A program made the translations under genes and the position numbers. From Burkholderia aenigmatica (GTDB lineage: Bacteria; Pseudomonadota; Gammaproteobacteria; Burkholderiales; Burkholderiaceae), in contig NZ_CABVQC010000013.1 in assembly GCF_902499175.1 (NCBI RefSeq), positions 62,001 through 126,000 of the forward strand: 64,000 nt of DNA, written 5' to 3'. Positions 26,933-37,446 of this stretch are shown piece by piece. The notes beneath the pieces are model-generated. The model made no database searches. It was not told the DNA's origin and worked only from the letters and a program-made list of their open reading frames with translations. Position 1 is the first letter of the stretch. The number at the start of each line of letters is the position of its first letter.

Positions 26933-28903
26933 TTACCCCCGGCTCTTGAACTGCTGAACGGCGTTCAGGCTCGTGTTCAGGTTCGGCACCGCAACCGTCA
27001 GCGATGCACCGTCAACCTGCTTGAGCAGATCCTCAACGGTCTGCGTGTCCTTCGATGCCTGGTCGAAATACTTCCCGAGCGACGCCTGCGCGGCGTGCAG
27101 GTCGGTCTTCATCGCGCCGTCGTTGCGTGCGAGCAGCGACAGGCGCGCGGTCAGCAGGCGCAGCTTCACGTTCTCGCGCACGAAGTAGCCCTGGTCGGGC
27201 GACGCGAGCATCGCGTCCGCGTTGTCGATCCGGCGCACCTGCACGAGCCCTTTCAACTGCTGGCCGAGGCCGGCCGAGAAGTCGTGCCACCACACCTTCC
27301 AGCGCGGCTCGCCGGCCACGGCCGACGACGCGGCGTCAGCCGGCGCGGCCTTCGGCGCTTCGTGCGGGACGATCGCCTCGCCGGACAGCGGCAGCGCGTC
27401 GATCTTCGCGATCGCGTCGTCGAGCTTGATCGCGAGACCCGTGAGATCGGCCGCCGGTGCGGCCTTCAGCTTCTCGATGTCCAGCGCGAGCGCCTTGCGC
27501 ACCGTGACGGCCTGCGCGCTCTGCGACGTCGCGAGGCGTGCGTCGGCATTCTGCAGCGCGATCAGCGCAAGCTGCGTGTTGCCGGTCAGCTGAAGCTGCT
27601 GGCTCGCGCTCGACAGCATCTGGTCGACTTCTTCGAGCATCCACGCATCGCGGTTACGCGACAGGTCCTGGTATTGCTGCTGCAGCGCCTGCTGCGCGCT
27701 CTGTGCGTCGGCAAGCTTGCCGTCGAGCTGCGCGAGCTGCGTGTCGACCTGATGCGCGCTCGCGAGCGCCTGCTCGGTCTTCGTGCGCGTCTCGGCCGTC
27801 TGCGCATCGAGCGCCTTCTGGCGCGCGACGAACGTGCCGTCGAGCCGGTCGATCTTGCGGTTCAGCGCGTAGCCGCCGACGCCCGCCGCGCAGCCGAGCA
27901 CGACGACGAAGAACCACAGCACCGCGCTGCCGCCGCGGCGCGCAGGCGGTTCGGACGCCATATAGGCAGGACGGGACGGCGGTGCGGATGCAGCGGCCGG
28001 CTGGGAAGCGACGCTTTTGGAATCGTTGGTATCTGTCATGCGTTTAGTCACCGGTGCGGCTGTCGCCGGTTGGACGGCCTCGTCGGCCATCGTTCGAAAC
28101 GCGCGGACGATGCGCTCATCGCCCGCGCCGGTCAGCGTAATCCTATCAAAACCCAATGCACGCGCGGTCTGCTCGATCCGCGGATGCGGCGTCACGAGCG
28201 GCGCATGCTTCAGCGCATCGATCTCGGCATCGTTCAGGTGCGACCGCGCAAGTTCGTGCAGGTTGCGCACGCCTTCCGAGCTCGTGACGAGCCACGCATG
28301 CGGTTCGCCGTGGAGCAGCGCATGCACGCGCTCCCACGCGCCGACGCGCGGCTCGGGCACGACGCGCCGGTACGCGGCGACGAGCGTGACGTCCGCACCG
28401 GCCTCGCGCAGCCGCTCGGCGAGCCATTCGCGCCCGCCGTCGCCGCGCACGATCAGCACGCGCTTGCCCGCCAGCGCCTGCGCGCCGCCGAACGCGGCCT
28501 CGATGCACGCGAACAGGCTTTCCGAATCGTAATGGGGTACGCCGCCGTCGGCCGGCGCCTGCGGCGCGATCACGCGATGCGCGGGTGCCGCGATACCGTG
28601 CCGCTCGAGCGCCGCGACGCTGCCGGGCCCGACCACGCCGACCGGCAGCGCGTTCGGCCAGATCGCGCCGTACTGCGCGAGCGCGCGGTCGATCGCGTTC
28701 GGCGACACGAAAATCACCAGCGCGTAGTCGGCGAGCGCCGCGAACGCCGCGTCGAGCGGCGCCGGATCGTCGACCGGCGCAATGTCGATCAACGGAAATT
28801 CGAGCACGTCGCAGCCGGCCTCGGCCAGTTGCGACGCAAGCGCGCCGGACTGGCCGTCCGGGCGCGTCAGGACAGCGGTGAACGCGCGCGCGCCGCCCGC
28901 CAT
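26933..28903 (-). CDS. hemDX: Fused uroporphyrinogen-III synthase / HemX
   Basis: A 656-residue fusion. Residues 1-265 are HemD, uroporphyrinogen III synthase (AVLTRPDGQSGAL, VFVSPNAID-type segment, VVGPGSVAAL, LVTSSEGVRNL), which closes and inverts ring D of hydroxymethylbilane. Residues 289-656 are HemX: a Pro/Ala-rich linker, one membrane span (about 326-346), then a long coiled coil and a periplasmic helical domain. Met289 (28039) shows where a separate hemX would begin, but no stop intervenes. The ATG overlaps the hemC stop (ATGA-type), so the ring-closing enzyme is made directly with its predecessor and tied to the membrane. Confidence 0.92.
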   Translation of the reverse strand: MAGGARAFTAVLTRPDGQSGALASQLAEAGCDVLEFPLIDIAPVDDPAPLDAAFAALADYALVIFVSPNAIDRALAQYGAIWPNALPVGVVGPGSVAALERHGIAAPAHRVIAPQAPADGGVPHYDSESLFACIEAAFGGAQALAGKRVLIVRGDGGREWLAERLREAGADVTLVAAYRRVVPEPRVGAWERVHALLHGEPHAWLVTSSEGVRNLHELARSHLNDAEIDALKHAPLVTPHPRIEQTARALGFDRITLTGAGDERIVRAFRTMADEAVQPATAAPVTKRMTDTNDSKSVASQPAAASAPPSRPAYMASEPPARRGGSAVLWFFVVVLGCAAGVGGYALNRKIDRLDGTFVARQKALDAQTAETRTKTEQALASAHQVDTQLAQLDGKLADAQSAQQALQQQYQDLSRNRDAWMLEEVDQMLSSASQQLQLTGNTQLALIALQNADARLATSQSAQAVTVRKALALDIEKLKAAPAADLTGLAIKLDDAIAKIDALPLSGEAIVPHEAPKAAPADAASSAVAGEPRWKVWWHDFSAGLGQQLKGLVQVRRIDNADAMLASPDQGYFVRENVKLRLLTARLSLLARNDGAMKTDLHAAQASLGKYFDQASKDTQTVEDLLKQVDGASLTVAVPNLNTSLNAVQQFKSRG

Positions 28904-29907
28904 CAGGCGTCGCCCTTGCCGGCGGCCGGCGAGCCCGCGAGCAGCGCCTGGACGATGTCGAGCGCGCCTTGCGCCTCGAGTTCGTCGGACACGGCGCGGC
29001 CGAGCGCGAGCGCATCGGCGACGGTCACGACGGCCCCGCACTCCTCGGCCGTCAGCACGCGCTTGCCGTCGGTCGTCGACACGCGGCCCGTCAGGTACAG
29101 CTCGCCCGCACGCCACACCGCGTGCGCGGCGAGCGGCACCTCGCAGCTGCCACCAAGCGCGCGCGACACCATCCGCTCCGCCTCGACCGCGAGCGCGGTC
29201 TGCGGGTCGTGCAGCGGCGCGAGCCACGCGGCGACGTCGCTGCGGTGCGATGCGATCTCGATGCCGAGCGCGCCCTGGCCCGCGGCGGGCGGGCTCGCGT
29301 CGACGTCGAGCAGCGCGCGAATCCGCGCTTCGAGGCCGAGGCGCTTCAGGCCGGCGGCCGCGAGGATGATCGCCGCGTAGTCGCCGCGATCGAGCTTCGA
29401 CAGGCGCGTGTCGAGGTTGCCGCGCAGCGGCAGCACGTCCAGGTGCGGGTAGCGCGAGCGCAGCATCGCCTCGCGGCGCAGGCTCGACGTACCGACCACG
29501 GCGCCGGCCGGCAGCGCGTCGAGCGACGCGTAGTCGTTCGACACGAATGCATCGCGCGGATCTTCGCGCTCCATGATCGCGGCGAGCGAGAAACCGTCGG
29601 GCAGCGCCATCGGCACGTCCTTCAGCGAATGCACGGCGAGATCGGCGCGGCCGTCGGCCAGCGCGGCCTCCAGTTCCTTCACGAACAGGCCCTTGCCGCC
29701 GACCTTCGACAGCGTGCGATCGAGAATCTGGTCGCCGCGCGTCGTCATCCCGAGGATTTTCACGTCACAAGCTGGATATAATTTGCGCAGCGCATCACGC
29801 ACATGTTCGGCTTGCCACATCGCCAGGCGGCTTTCGCGCGAAGCAATCGTCAACGTCGTGGGCGACAGTGCCTGTTGCGGCCCGGCCGCAGGGGTCTCGG
29901 AATTCAT
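28903..29907 (-). CDS. hemC: Porphobilinogen deaminase (hydroxymethylbilane synthase)
   Basis: A 334-residue enzyme polymerising four porphobilinogens. The dipyrromethane cofactor attaches to Cys255 in LGGSCEVPL. Other signatures are [38 protein letters not shown] and [12 protein letters not shown]. About 18 residues precede the normal family start. The ATG at 29907 has only a weak ribosome binding site. It is first in hemC-hemDX-hemY and divergent from ppc across 207 bp. Confidence 0.95.
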   Translation of the reverse strand: MNSETPAAGPQQALSPTTLTIASRESRLAMWQAEHVRDALRKLYPACDVKILGMTTRGDQILDRTLSKVGGKGLFVKELEAALADGRADLAVHSLKDVPMALPDGFSLAAIMEREDPRDAFVSNDYASLDALPAGAVVGTSSLRREAMLRSRYPHLDVLPLRGNLDTRLSKLDRGDYAAIILAAAGLKRLGLEARIRALLDVDASPPAAGQGALGIEIASHRSDVAAWLAPLHDPQTALAVEAERMVSRALGGSCEVPLAAHAVWRAGELYLTGRVSTTDGKRVLTAEECGAVVTVADALALGRAVSDELEAQGALDIVQALLAGSPAAGKGDA

Positions 29908-30114
29908 TGCTGGAACATCGAAGAACGGGATTGAAGATCGAACAATGGTAGCACGCACGCCCCTGCCCGCCCGGGCCCGGAGCCTGCGCCCGGCCTGCCG
30001 CCGAGCGGGTCGCGGCGCCGATGTGCGGATGTGCCGCACGTAGCTGGTTGCTTGACCGCAGTTTCGCAGTTTCCGCAGTTCCTTTTGACTCGAGCTTTCC
30101 CAAGGAAACCCATC

Positions 30115-33100
30115 GTGAAGTCTTCCGGATCGGCGCGTACGGCGCGCCGCAATGCTGCCCTGTCCTCCTCCGACGCCTCGACGGACACCGTCGCCACCGC
30201 CGCGAACGGCCGTGCGAAAACGGCAACGAAACCGAAAGACCCGATACGTCAGACAAAACGCCCGGCGAAAACCGCCGGCCCGGCGGCCCGCACGGCCGGT
30301 GCGACGAAGTCCGGCACGCGCACGCGCGAAGACAAGGACGGCCCGCTGTTCGACGACATCCGCTTCCTCGGCCGCCTGCTCGGCGACGTCGTGCGCGAGC
30401 AGGAAGGCGACACCGTGTTCGACGTCGTCGAGACGATTCGCCAGACCGCGGTCAAATTCCGCCGCGAGGACGACAGCGAAGCCGCGCAGACGCTCGAGAA
30501 GAAGCTGCGCAAGCTGACGCCGGAGCAGACGGTGAGCGTCGTGCGCGCGTTCAGCTATTTCTCGCATCTCGCGAACATCGCCGAAGACCGTCATCACAAC
30601 CGCCGCCGCCGCATCCACGCGCTGGCCGGCTCGGCATCGCAGCCCGGCACGGTCGCGTACGCGCTCGAACAGCTGAAGACGACCGGCAACGCGTCGAAGC
30701 GCCTGCTGCAGCGCTTCTTCGACGATGCCCTGATCGTGCCGGTGCTGACCGCGCACCCGACCGAAGTGCAGCGCAAGAGCATCCTCGATGCGCAGCACGA
30801 CATCGCGCGCCTGCTCGCCGAGCGCGACCAGGAGCTGACCGGCCGTGAGCGCCAGTACAACGAGTCGATGCTGCGCGCCCGCGTCACCACGCTGTGGCAG
30901 ACGCGCATGCTGCGCGACGCGCGCCTGACGGTCGGCGACGAAATCGAAAATGCGCTGTCGTACTACCGCGCGACGTTCCTCGACGAACTGCCCGCGCTGT
31001 ACGGCGACATCGAGGCCGCGCTCGCCGAGCACGGCCTGTCCGCGCGCGTGCCGGCGTTCTTCCAGATGGGCAGCTGGATCGGCGGCGACCGCGACGGCAA
31101 CCCGAACGTCACGGCCCCGACGCTCGACGAGGCGATCAACCGCCAGGCCGCGGTGATCCTCGAGCACTATCTGGAGCAGGTGCACAAGCTCGGCGCCGAG
31201 CTGTCGGTGTCGAACCTGCTCGTCGGCGCGAACGACGCCGTAAAGGCGCTCGCGGCAGCGTCCCCCGACCAGTCGCCGCACCGCGTCGACGAGCCGTATC
31301 GCCGCGCGCTGATCGGCATCTACACGCGCCTCGCCGCCAGCGCGCGTGTGCGCCTCGGCGAAGGCACGGTGCCCGTGCGCAGCGCGGGCCGCGGCGCGCC
31401 GCCGGTGCGCGCGATCCCGTATGCGGATTCCGAAGCGTTCGTCGCCGACCTGAAGGTGCTGACCGCGTCGCTCGACGAACACCACGGCACGTCGCTCGCC
31501 GCGCCGCGCCTCGCGCCGCTCGTGCGCGCGGCCGAAGTGTTCGGCTTCCATCTCGCGAGCATCGACCTGCGCCAGAGCTCCGACGTCCACGAAGCCGTGG
31601 TCGCCGAACTGTTCGCGCGCGCGGGCGTCGAGGCTGACTACGCGGCGCTCGCGGAGGAAGACAAGCTGCGCGTGCTGCTCGCCGCGCTTGCCGATCCGCG
31701 TCCGCTGCGCTCGCCGTACTTCGAATACTCGGCGCTCGCGCAGAGCGAGCTCGGCGTGTTCGAGAAAGCGCGCGAAGTCCGCGCGCAATTCGGCGCACGC
31801 GCGGTACGCAACTACATCATTTCGCATACGGAAACCGTCAGCGACCTCGTCGAAGTGCTGTTGCTGCAGAAGGAGACGGGCCTGCTCGAAGGCGCGCTCG
31901 GCGTACCGGGCAGCGATGCGAAGAACAGCCTGATGGTGATCCCGCTGTTCGAGACGATTCCCGACCTGCGCGACGCCGCGCGCATCATGCGCGAATACTT
32001 CGCACTGCCGGGCATCGACGCGCTGATCGCGCACCAGGGCGCCGAGCAGGAAGTGATGCTCGGCTATTCGGACAGCAACAAGGACGGCGGCTTCCTCACG
32101 TCGAACTGGGAGCTGTATCGCGCGGAACTCGCGCTCGTCGACCTGTTCCGCGACCGCAAGATCACGCTGCGCCTGTTCCACGGCCGCGGCGGCACGGTCG
32201 GCCGCGGCGGCGGCCCGACCTACCAGGCGATCCTGTCGCAGCCGCCGGGCACCGTGAACGGCCAGATCCGCCTGACCGAACAGGGCGAGGTGATCGCGAG
32301 CAAGTTCGCGAACCCGGAGATCGGCCGCCGCAACCTCGAGACGGTCGTCGCCGCGACGCTCGAGGCGACGCTCCTGCCGCAGAACAACGCGCCCGCGCAA
32401 CTGCCGGCGTTCGAGGCCGCGATGCAGACGCTGTCCGATTCGGCGATGGCCGCGTACCGCGCGCTCGTCTATGAAACCCCGGGCTTCACCGACTATTTCT
32501 TCTCGTCGACGCCGATCACCGAGATCGCCGAGCTGAACATCGGCAGTCGCCCGGCTTCGCGCAAGCTGCAGGATCCGAAGCAGCGCAAGATCGAGGACCT
32601 GCGCGCGATTCCGTGGGGCTTCTCGTGGGGCCAGTGCCGGCTGCTGCTGACCGGCTGGTACGGCTTCGGCAGCGCGGTGAGCGCGTATCTCGACGGCGCG
32701 CAGGACGACGCCGAACGCACGAAGCGCGTCGCGTTGCTGAAGAAGATGAACAAGACCTGGCCGTTCTTCGCGAACCTGCTGTCGAACATGGACATGGTGC
32801 TCGCGAAGACCGACCTCGCGGTCGCGTCGCGCTACGCGCAGCTCGTTTCCGACCGCAAGCTGCGCAAGCACGTGTTCGAGCGGATCGTCGCGGAATGGGA
32901 GCGCACGTCGCAGGCGCTGGCGGAAATCACCGGGCACGAAGGCCGCCTCGCGACCAACCCGCTGCTCGCGCGCTCGATCAAGAACCGCTTCCCGTATCTC
33001 GATCCGCTGAACCACCTGCAGGTCGAGCTGATCAAGCGCCACCGCGCGGGCGACACGAACGCGCGGCTGCGCCGCGGGATTCACCTGACGATCAACGGGA

Positions 33101-33129
33101 TCGCGGCCGGCCTGCGCAACACGGGCTGA
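30115..33129 (+). CDS. ppc: Phosphoenolpyruvate carboxylase
   Basis: A 1004-residue anaplerotic enzyme making oxaloacetate from PEP and bicarbonate. Catalytic His is in [13 protein letters not shown], the C-terminal signature in [17 protein letters not shown], and the mobile loop in [15 protein letters not shown]. The C terminus RNTG is the typical end. The start is GTG 30115, 8 nt after AAGGA. The first 75 residues form a Lys/Thr/Ala-rich basic extension absent from E. coli Ppc (883 residues), which explains the extra length. It is divergent from hemC. Confidence 0.95.
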   Translation: MKSSGSARTARRNAALSSSDASTDTVATAANGRAKTATKPKDPIRQTKRPAKTAGPAARTAGATKSGTRTREDKDGPLFDDIRFLGRLLGDVVREQEGDTVFDVVETIRQTAVKFRREDDSEAAQTLEKKLRKLTPEQTVSVVRAFSYFSHLANIAEDRHHNRRRRIHALAGSASQPGTVAYALEQLKTTGNASKRLLQRFFDDALIVPVLTAHPTEVQRKSILDAQHDIARLLAERDQELTGRERQYNESMLRARVTTLWQTRMLRDARLTVGDEIENALSYYRATFLDELPALYGDIEAALAEHGLSARVPAFFQMGSWIGGDRDGNPNVTAPTLDEAINRQAAVILEHYLEQVHKLGAELSVSNLLVGANDAVKALAAASPDQSPHRVDEPYRRALIGIYTRLAASARVRLGEGTVPVRSAGRGAPPVRAIPYADSEAFVADLKVLTASLDEHHGTSLAAPRLAPLVRAAEVFGFHLASIDLRQSSDVHEAVVAELFARAGVEADYAALAEEDKLRVLLAALADPRPLRSPYFEYSALAQSELGVFEKAREVRAQFGARAVRNYIISHTETVSDLVEVLLLQKETGLLEGALGVPGSDAKNSLMVIPLFETIPDLRDAARIMREYFALPGIDALIAHQGAEQEVMLGYSDSNKDGGFLTSNWELYRAELALVDLFRDRKITLRLFHGRGGTVGRGGGPTYQAILSQPPGTVNGQIRLTEQGEVIASKFANPEIGRRNLETVVAATLEATLLPQNNAPAQLPAFEAAMQTLSDSAMAAYRALVYETPGFTDYFFSSTPITEIAELNIGSRPASRKLQDPKQRKIEDLRAIPWGFSWGQCRLLLTGWYGFGSAVSAYLDGAQDDAERTKRVALLKKMNKTWPFFANLLSNMDMVLAKTDLAVASRYAQLVSDRKLRKHVFERIVAEWERTSQALAEITGHEGRLATNPLLARSIKNRFPYLDPLNHLQVELIKRHRAGDTNARLRRGIHLTINGIAAGLRNTG

Positions 33130-33172
33130 CCCGCATGCGGCGCGGCGTGATTCGGCGCCAACCGGCATCGTG

Positions 33173-33220
33173 AAAGCCGCGATACGCCACCGTACCCACG
33201 GTGCGTATCGCGGCTTTTTT
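33173..33220. terminator. Terminator between ppc and methyltransferase
   Basis: A 20-bp stem (33173-33193 with 33198-33217, one bulged C) with a 4-nt loop and a run of T to 33220. It is between convergent genes, with A's on the left arm, so it can act both ways. Confidence 0.93.
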
Positions 33221-33256
33221 CATGCGCCGGCGAAACAGTAGCGGCACACCGCGCGC

Positions 33257-34009
33257 TCAGTGCGCGTCGATCAGCAGCGCGTCGTGTTCGAACGAGCCGT
33301 CGGGCTGCACCGCGTAGTAGCCGCGCACCTCGTCCGGCGCATGCGCCCACAGCGCGCGAATGCCGGTGACGCTGTCGGCCGGCGTGCGGATCCGCGCGAC
33401 CCACGTATCGAAATCGATCGGCAGGCGCCAGCGGCTGTGCACGTGCGCGTCGAAGCCGGCATCGCGGAACATCGCGAGCCATTCGTCCGCGCGGTAGTCG
33501 CGCACGTGCGACGCGTCGCGCAGCACTTCCGCGGCCTGCAGGTACGTATCGAGGAGCGGATGGTCGTTGCCGGCGATGTCGATCATCAGCACGCGACCGC
33601 CCGGTTTCAGCACACGGCGTACCTCGGCGAGCGCCGCGCGCATGTCGTGCCAGTGGTGTGCGCTCATCCGGCTCACGACCCGGTCGAACGTCGCCGTCTC
33701 GAATGGCAGCTGCTCGGCCGGGCCCTGCTGCGTACGAATGTTCGCGAGCCCGCGCTCGCGCGCAGCGGCGTCGACGGTCGCGAGCATCTGCGCGGCGAGA
33801 TCGTAGGCGACCACGTCGCGCACGTGCGGCGCGACCGCGAAGCTCGCATGGCCGGCGCCGCAGCCAAGATCGAGCACCGCGGCATCGGGCGTCGCGCGCA
33901 CCGCGTCGGCGAGCGTCTGCAGATCGGCGCCCGTCGCGTGGACCGTGCTCGTCAGATAGGCGGCGGCCGTCGTGCCGAATGCGTCGGCGACCTGGTCGTG
34001 GTGTTTCAT
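33257..34009 (-). CDS. Class I SAM-dependent methyltransferase
   Basis: A 250-residue methyltransferase of the UbiE/type 11 group. Motif I is VLDLGCGAGHASF, the acidic post-motif is VVAYDLAAQML, and motif II is FDRVVSRMSAHHWHD followed by LKPGGRVLMIDIAG. AAGGAGAG lies before the ATG at 34009. It is divergent from an MmyB-type regulator, and shared palindromes suggest control by it. The methyl acceptor cannot be inferred. Confidence 0.9.
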   Translation of the reverse strand: MKHHDQVADAFGTTAAAYLTSTVHATGADLQTLADAVRATPDAAVLDLGCGAGHASFAVAPHVRDVVAYDLAAQMLATVDAAARERGLANIRTQQGPAEQLPFETATFDRVVSRMSAHHWHDMRAALAEVRRVLKPGGRVLMIDIAGNDHPLLDTYLQAAEVLRDASHVRDYRADEWLAMFRDAGFDAHVHSRWRLPIDFDTWVARIRTPADSVTGIRALWAHAPDEVRGYYAVQPDGSFEHDALLIDAH

Positions 34010-34134
34010 CGTTCTCTCCTTGGTACCGTTGCCGGTGCGACAGACGCCTCAGTGCCTGTTCCGGCCCCATGCAACGCGTTTTGTGGGACGCCCGCTGCCG
34101 TGCCAGCGCGCGAGCCGCTACAATAGGCCTGCGT

Positions 34135-34175
34135 TTGTACCAGTACAAGTTAAGCAGTTATTCTGGTATTCGATA
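34135..34175. promoter_or_regulatory. Candidate operators between methyltransferase and MmyB-type regulator
   Basis: TTGTAC-CA-GTACAA (34135-34148) is a perfect inverted repeat, and GTAT-TCG-ATAC (34165-34175) is a second. A TACAAT hexamer is at 34119-34124. The position in a 215-bp divergent region fits an operator for the adjacent regulator. Confidence 0.45.
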
Positions 34176-34224
34176 CACCTGTCTGATCGTTGCCGCATCC
34201 CCGCTTCCCTTTCGCCGTTTCCGC

Positions 34225-35034
34225 ATGAACCACCCGTCCTCCGCCCCCGTCCTGCCGCTCGACGCCACGCCCGCCCGTGCGCTCGGCGAATTCATCCGTG
34301 CCCACCGCGAGCGGCTGTCGCCGCAGGCCGTCGGCCTGCCGCCCGGCCCGCGCCGCCGCACGCCGGGGCTGCGGCGCGAGGAAGTCGCGCAGCTGTGCGG
34401 CGTCAGTCCGACCTGGTACACGTGGATCGAACAGGGCCGCCCCGTGTCCGCGTCGGCCGACGCGCTCGCGCGGATCGCCGTCGCACTGCAGCTGTCGAAG
34501 GCCGAGCGCGCGTACCTGTTCGAACTGGCCGCGCAGCGCGACCCGGCCGAGCCCGACGTCGCGGGCGGCGACCTGCCGCCGACGCTCGCCGCGACCGTCG
34601 CGGCAATCGCGACACCTGCGTACGTGCTCGACCGGCAATGGAACGCCCTCGCATGGAACGCACCGGCCGCCGCATTGTTCTCCGGCTGGCTCGATGGCGA
34701 GCACGACCGCAACCTGCTGCGCTTCACGTTCATGTCGCCGGCCGCGCGCACGCTGATCGTCGACTGGGAAACCCGTGCGCGGCGGCTCGCGGCCGAATTC
34801 CGCGCCGATTCGATCCGTCACCTGACCGATGCGCCCACGCGCGCGCTGATCGACGCGCTGACCGCCGGCAGCGACGCCTTCGCGCAGTACTGGGCATCGC
34901 AGGACGTGTTCGAACGCGAAGGCGGCCTGCGCGAATTCGACCATCCGGCCGACGGCCGCCTCGTGTACCAGCAGATCACGCTGAAGCCCGCGCACCGCGA
35001 GGACCTGAAGCTGGTGGTGCTGGTGCGCGACTGA
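34225..35034 (+). CDS. MmyB-type XRE-family transcriptional regulator
   Basis: A 269-residue regulator. The N-terminal HTH (about 17-85) has the typical [21 protein letters not shown], then [11 protein letters not shown]. The C-terminal domain (about 110-265) is the PAS-like MmyB ligand-binding domain, with [20 protein letters not shown] and LLRFTFM. In relatives this domain is thought to bind a hydrophobic ligand. Its divergence from the methyltransferase gene suggests that gene is its target. Confidence 0.9.
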   Translation: MNHPSSAPVLPLDATPARALGEFIRAHRERLSPQAVGLPPGPRRRTPGLRREEVAQLCGVSPTWYTWIEQGRPVSASADALARIAVALQLSKAERAYLFELAAQRDPAEPDVAGGDLPPTLAATVAAIATPAYVLDRQWNALAWNAPAAALFSGWLDGEHDRNLLRFTFMSPAARTLIVDWETRARRLAAEFRADSIRHLTDAPTRALIDALTAGSDAFAQYWASQDVFEREGGLREFDHPADGRLVYQQITLKPAHREDLKLVVLVRD

Positions 35035-35118
35035 ACGGGCCGGCCTGCGCCGGCGCCGGCCACGGCCGGCAAGCCGCCGCGAACGGCCGCGCGCCGCGGC
35101 GGGCAGGCCCGCGAATGT

Positions 35119-35124
35119 TAGAAT
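35119..35124 (+). promoter_or_regulatory. TAGAAT hexamer upstream of argH
   Basis: TAGAAT followed by CGCGGG, 52 bp before the argH start. The same hexamer precedes metG (44403-44408). It resembles a sigma-70 -10 element, but no matching TTGACA was seen. Confidence 0.35.
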
Positions 35125-35176
35125 CGCGGGATCCCTCGGCGGCGCACGCCGCTCAATCTCCCTTCGAAGAATCGCC

Positions 35177-36586
35177 ATGACGTCCCAACTGCACAAAAAG
35201 GGCGAGGCCTGGTCGGCCCGCTTCTCGGAACCGATGTCGGAGCTGGTCAAGCGCTACACGTCGTCGGTATTTTTCGACAAGCGCCTCGCGCTCGTCGACA
35301 TCGCCGGCTCGCTCGCGCACGCGAACATGCTCGCCGCGCAGAAGATCATCAGCGCCGACGACCTGGCCGCGATCGAACGCGGGATGGCGCAGATCAAGGG
35401 TGAAATCGAGCGCGGCGAATTCGAATGGCAGCTCGACCTGGAAGACGTCCACCTGAACATCGAAGCGCGCCTGACCGCGCTGATCGGCGACGCCGGCAAG
35501 CGCCTGCACACGGGCCGCTCGCGTAACGACCAGGTCGCGACCGACATCCGCCTGTGGCTGCGCGGCGAGATCGACCGCATCGGCGGCCTGCTGAACGACC
35601 TGCGCGGCGCGCTGCTCGACCTCGCGGAACAGAACGCCGACACGATCATGCCGGGCTTCACGCACCTGCAGGTCGCGCAACCCGTCACGTTCGGCCACCA
35701 CCTGCTCGCGTACGTCGAGATGTTCTCGCGCGACGCGGAGCGCATGCGCGACTGCCGCACCCGCGTGAACCGCCTGCCGCTCGGCGCGGCCGCGCTCGCC
35801 GGTACGAGCTACCCGATCGATCGTCACGCCGTGGCGAAGACGCTCGGCTTCGACGGTATCTGCGCGAACTCGCTCGACGCGGTGTCCGATCGCGACTTCG
35901 CGATCGAATTCACGGCCGCCTCCGCGCTCGTGATGACGCACGTATCGCGTTTCTCCGAAGAACTCGTGCTGTGGATGAGCCCGCGTGTCGGCTTCATCGA
36001 CATCGCCGACCGCTTCTGCACCGGCAGCTCGATCATGCCGCAGAAGAAGAACCCGGACGTGCCTGAACTCGCGCGCGGCAAGACGGGCCGCGTGAACGGC
36101 CATCTGATGGCGCTGCTGACGCTGATGAAGGGCCAGCCGCTCGCGTACAACAAGGACAACCAGGAAGACAAGGAACCGCTGTTCGACACGGTCGACACCG
36201 TCGCCGACACGCTGCGGATCTTCGCCGAGATGGTTGCCGGCATCACCGTGAAGCCGGACGCGATGCGCGCGGCCGCGCTGCAGGGCTTCTCGACCGCCAC
36301 CGACCTCGCCGACTACCTCGTGAAGCGCGGCCTGCCGTTCCGCGATGCGCACGAAGCCGTCGCGCACGCCGTGAAGATCTGCGACGACCGCGGCATCGAT
36401 CTCGCCGACCTGACGCTCGACGAGATGAAGCAGGATCTGCCGAACGTCGCGCACCTGATCGGCGAAGACGTGTTCAGCTACCTGACGCTCGAGGGTTCGG
36501 TCGCCAGCCGCAACCACCCGGGTGGCACCGCGCCCGACCAGGTACGTGCAGCGGTCAAGGCTGCGCGCGCCGCGCTCGGCCAGTAA
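35177..36586 (+). CDS. argH: Argininosuccinate lyase
   Basis: A 469-residue enzyme cleaving argininosuccinate to arginine and fumarate, the last step of arginine synthesis. The superfamily signature with the catalytic Ser reads [12 protein letters not shown]. Other conserved segments are [15 protein letters not shown] and [16 protein letters not shown]. Length and start are standard for the family. It stands alone between an XRE regulator and a HAD phosphatase, with its own terminator. Confidence 0.97.
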   Translation: MTSQLHKKGEAWSARFSEPMSELVKRYTSSVFFDKRLALVDIAGSLAHANMLAAQKIISADDLAAIERGMAQIKGEIERGEFEWQLDLEDVHLNIEARLTALIGDAGKRLHTGRSRNDQVATDIRLWLRGEIDRIGGLLNDLRGALLDLAEQNADTIMPGFTHLQVAQPVTFGHHLLAYVEMFSRDAERMRDCRTRVNRLPLGAAALAGTSYPIDRHAVAKTLGFDGICANSLDAVSDRDFAIEFTAASALVMTHVSRFSEELVLWMSPRVGFIDIADRFCTGSSIMPQKKNPDVPELARGKTGRVNGHLMALLTLMKGQPLAYNKDNQEDKEPLFDTVDTVADTLRIFAEMVAGITVKPDAMRAAALQGFSTATDLADYLVKRGLPFRDAHEAVAHAVKICDDRGIDLADLTLDEMKQDLPNVAHLIGEDVFSYLTLEGSVASRNHPGGTAPDQVRAAVKAARAALGQ

Positions 36587-36600
36587 GCCCGCTGTTCCGG

Positions 36601-36625
36601 ACGGACGCCTTCGGCGTCCGTTTTT
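36601..36625 (+). terminator. Terminator of argH
   Basis: ACGGACGCC (36601-36609) pairs with GGCGTCCGT (36613-36621) around TTC, followed by T's to 36625. Confidence 0.92.
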
Positions 36626-36680
36626 CATTCGGGCGGCCGTCGCGCCGCCCATCGCCTTCCCTGCTTCCCGAATGCCGCCG

Positions 36681-37364
36681 ATGACCTTTTCCGCCGCGCT
36701 CTTCGACATGGACGGCCTGCTCGTCGATTCCGAGCGGACCATCATGAACACGTGGATCGACGTGTCGAATACACACGGCGTCACGCTGACCACCACCGAC
36801 TACCTGCAGATCGTCGGCCGCTCGTTCGCCGAGGGCCAGGTCATCCTGGCGCGGCTGATCGGCAACCCCGATACGTTCGACGCGGTGCGCACCCGCGTGC
36901 GCGAGCAGCTCGCGGCGCCCGAACCGCATCCGAAGTTTCCGCTGAAGCCCGGTGCGTTCGCGCTGCTCGACGCACTCGCGCAGGCCGGCATTCCGTGTGC
37001 GGTCGCGTCGTCGTCCGCGTGCGACGTGATCCGCGCGCGGCTCGACGCGGTCGGTGTGCTGCCGTTCTTCCGCGCAATCGCGGGCGGTGACGAAGTCGCG
37101 CGCGGCAAGCCCGACCCGGCGGTCTACCGGCTCGCGGCCGAACGCCTCGGCGTGCCGGCACACGCATGCGTCGCATTCGAAGACAGCGACTTCGGCGCGC
37201 AGTCGGCCGCCGGTGCCGGCGCATCGGTCGTCACCGTGCCCGACCTGAAGGCGCCGACGCCCGAAATCGTCGCGCTGAGCCTGCATGTGCTCGCCTCGCT
37301 CGACGATGCGGTCGCGCTCGTGCCGTCGTGGTTCGGCGGGCACGATACGCAGCGGCCCGCGTAG
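36681..37364 (+). CDS. HAD-family phosphatase (beta-phosphoglucomutase/YniC-like)
   Basis: A 227-residue HAD-IA hydrolase. Motif I is FDMDGLLVDSE with nucleophile and acid Asp. The cap domain lies between residues 18 and 85. Motif II is VASSSA, motif III Lys is in RGKPDPAVY, and motif IV is FEDSDFGAQSA. It resembles E. coli YniC/YcjU-type sugar phosphatases; the substrate is not determined. ATG 36681 starts at the fold; ATG 36672 three codons upstream is equally possible since neither has a clear ribosome binding site. Confidence 0.9.
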   Translation: MTFSAALFDMDGLLVDSERTIMNTWIDVSNTHGVTLTTTDYLQIVGRSFAEGQVILARLIGNPDTFDAVRTRVREQLAAPEPHPKFPLKPGAFALLDALAQAGIPCAVASSSACDVIRARLDAVGVLPFFRAIAGGDEVARGKPDPAVYRLAAERLGVPAHACVAFEDSDFGAQSAAGAGASVVTVPDLKAPTPEIVALSLHVLASLDDAVALVPSWFGGHDTQRPA

Positions 37365-37381
37365 ATCACCTGCGGCTCAAT

Positions 37382-37413
37382 GCAAAACGGGCACCCGAGG
37401 GTGCCCGTTTTGC
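37382..37413. terminator. Bidirectional terminator HAD / LprI-like gene
   Basis: GCAAAACGGGCACC (37382-37395) pairs with GGTGCCCGTTTTGC (37400-37413), with a 4-nt loop. A and T runs on opposite arms suit both directions. Confidence 0.92.
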
Positions 37414-37446
37414 CGTATCGGCGCACAATCGGCGTCGCGCTTGCGC

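Noticed and set aside
28903..33168. A 1421-codon open frame on the minus strand across hemC and ppc
   Set aside because: Only its C-terminal 334 codons are hemC. The remainder is antisense to ppc and reads as Arg/Ala/Val-rich sequence typical of GC-rich shadow frames.
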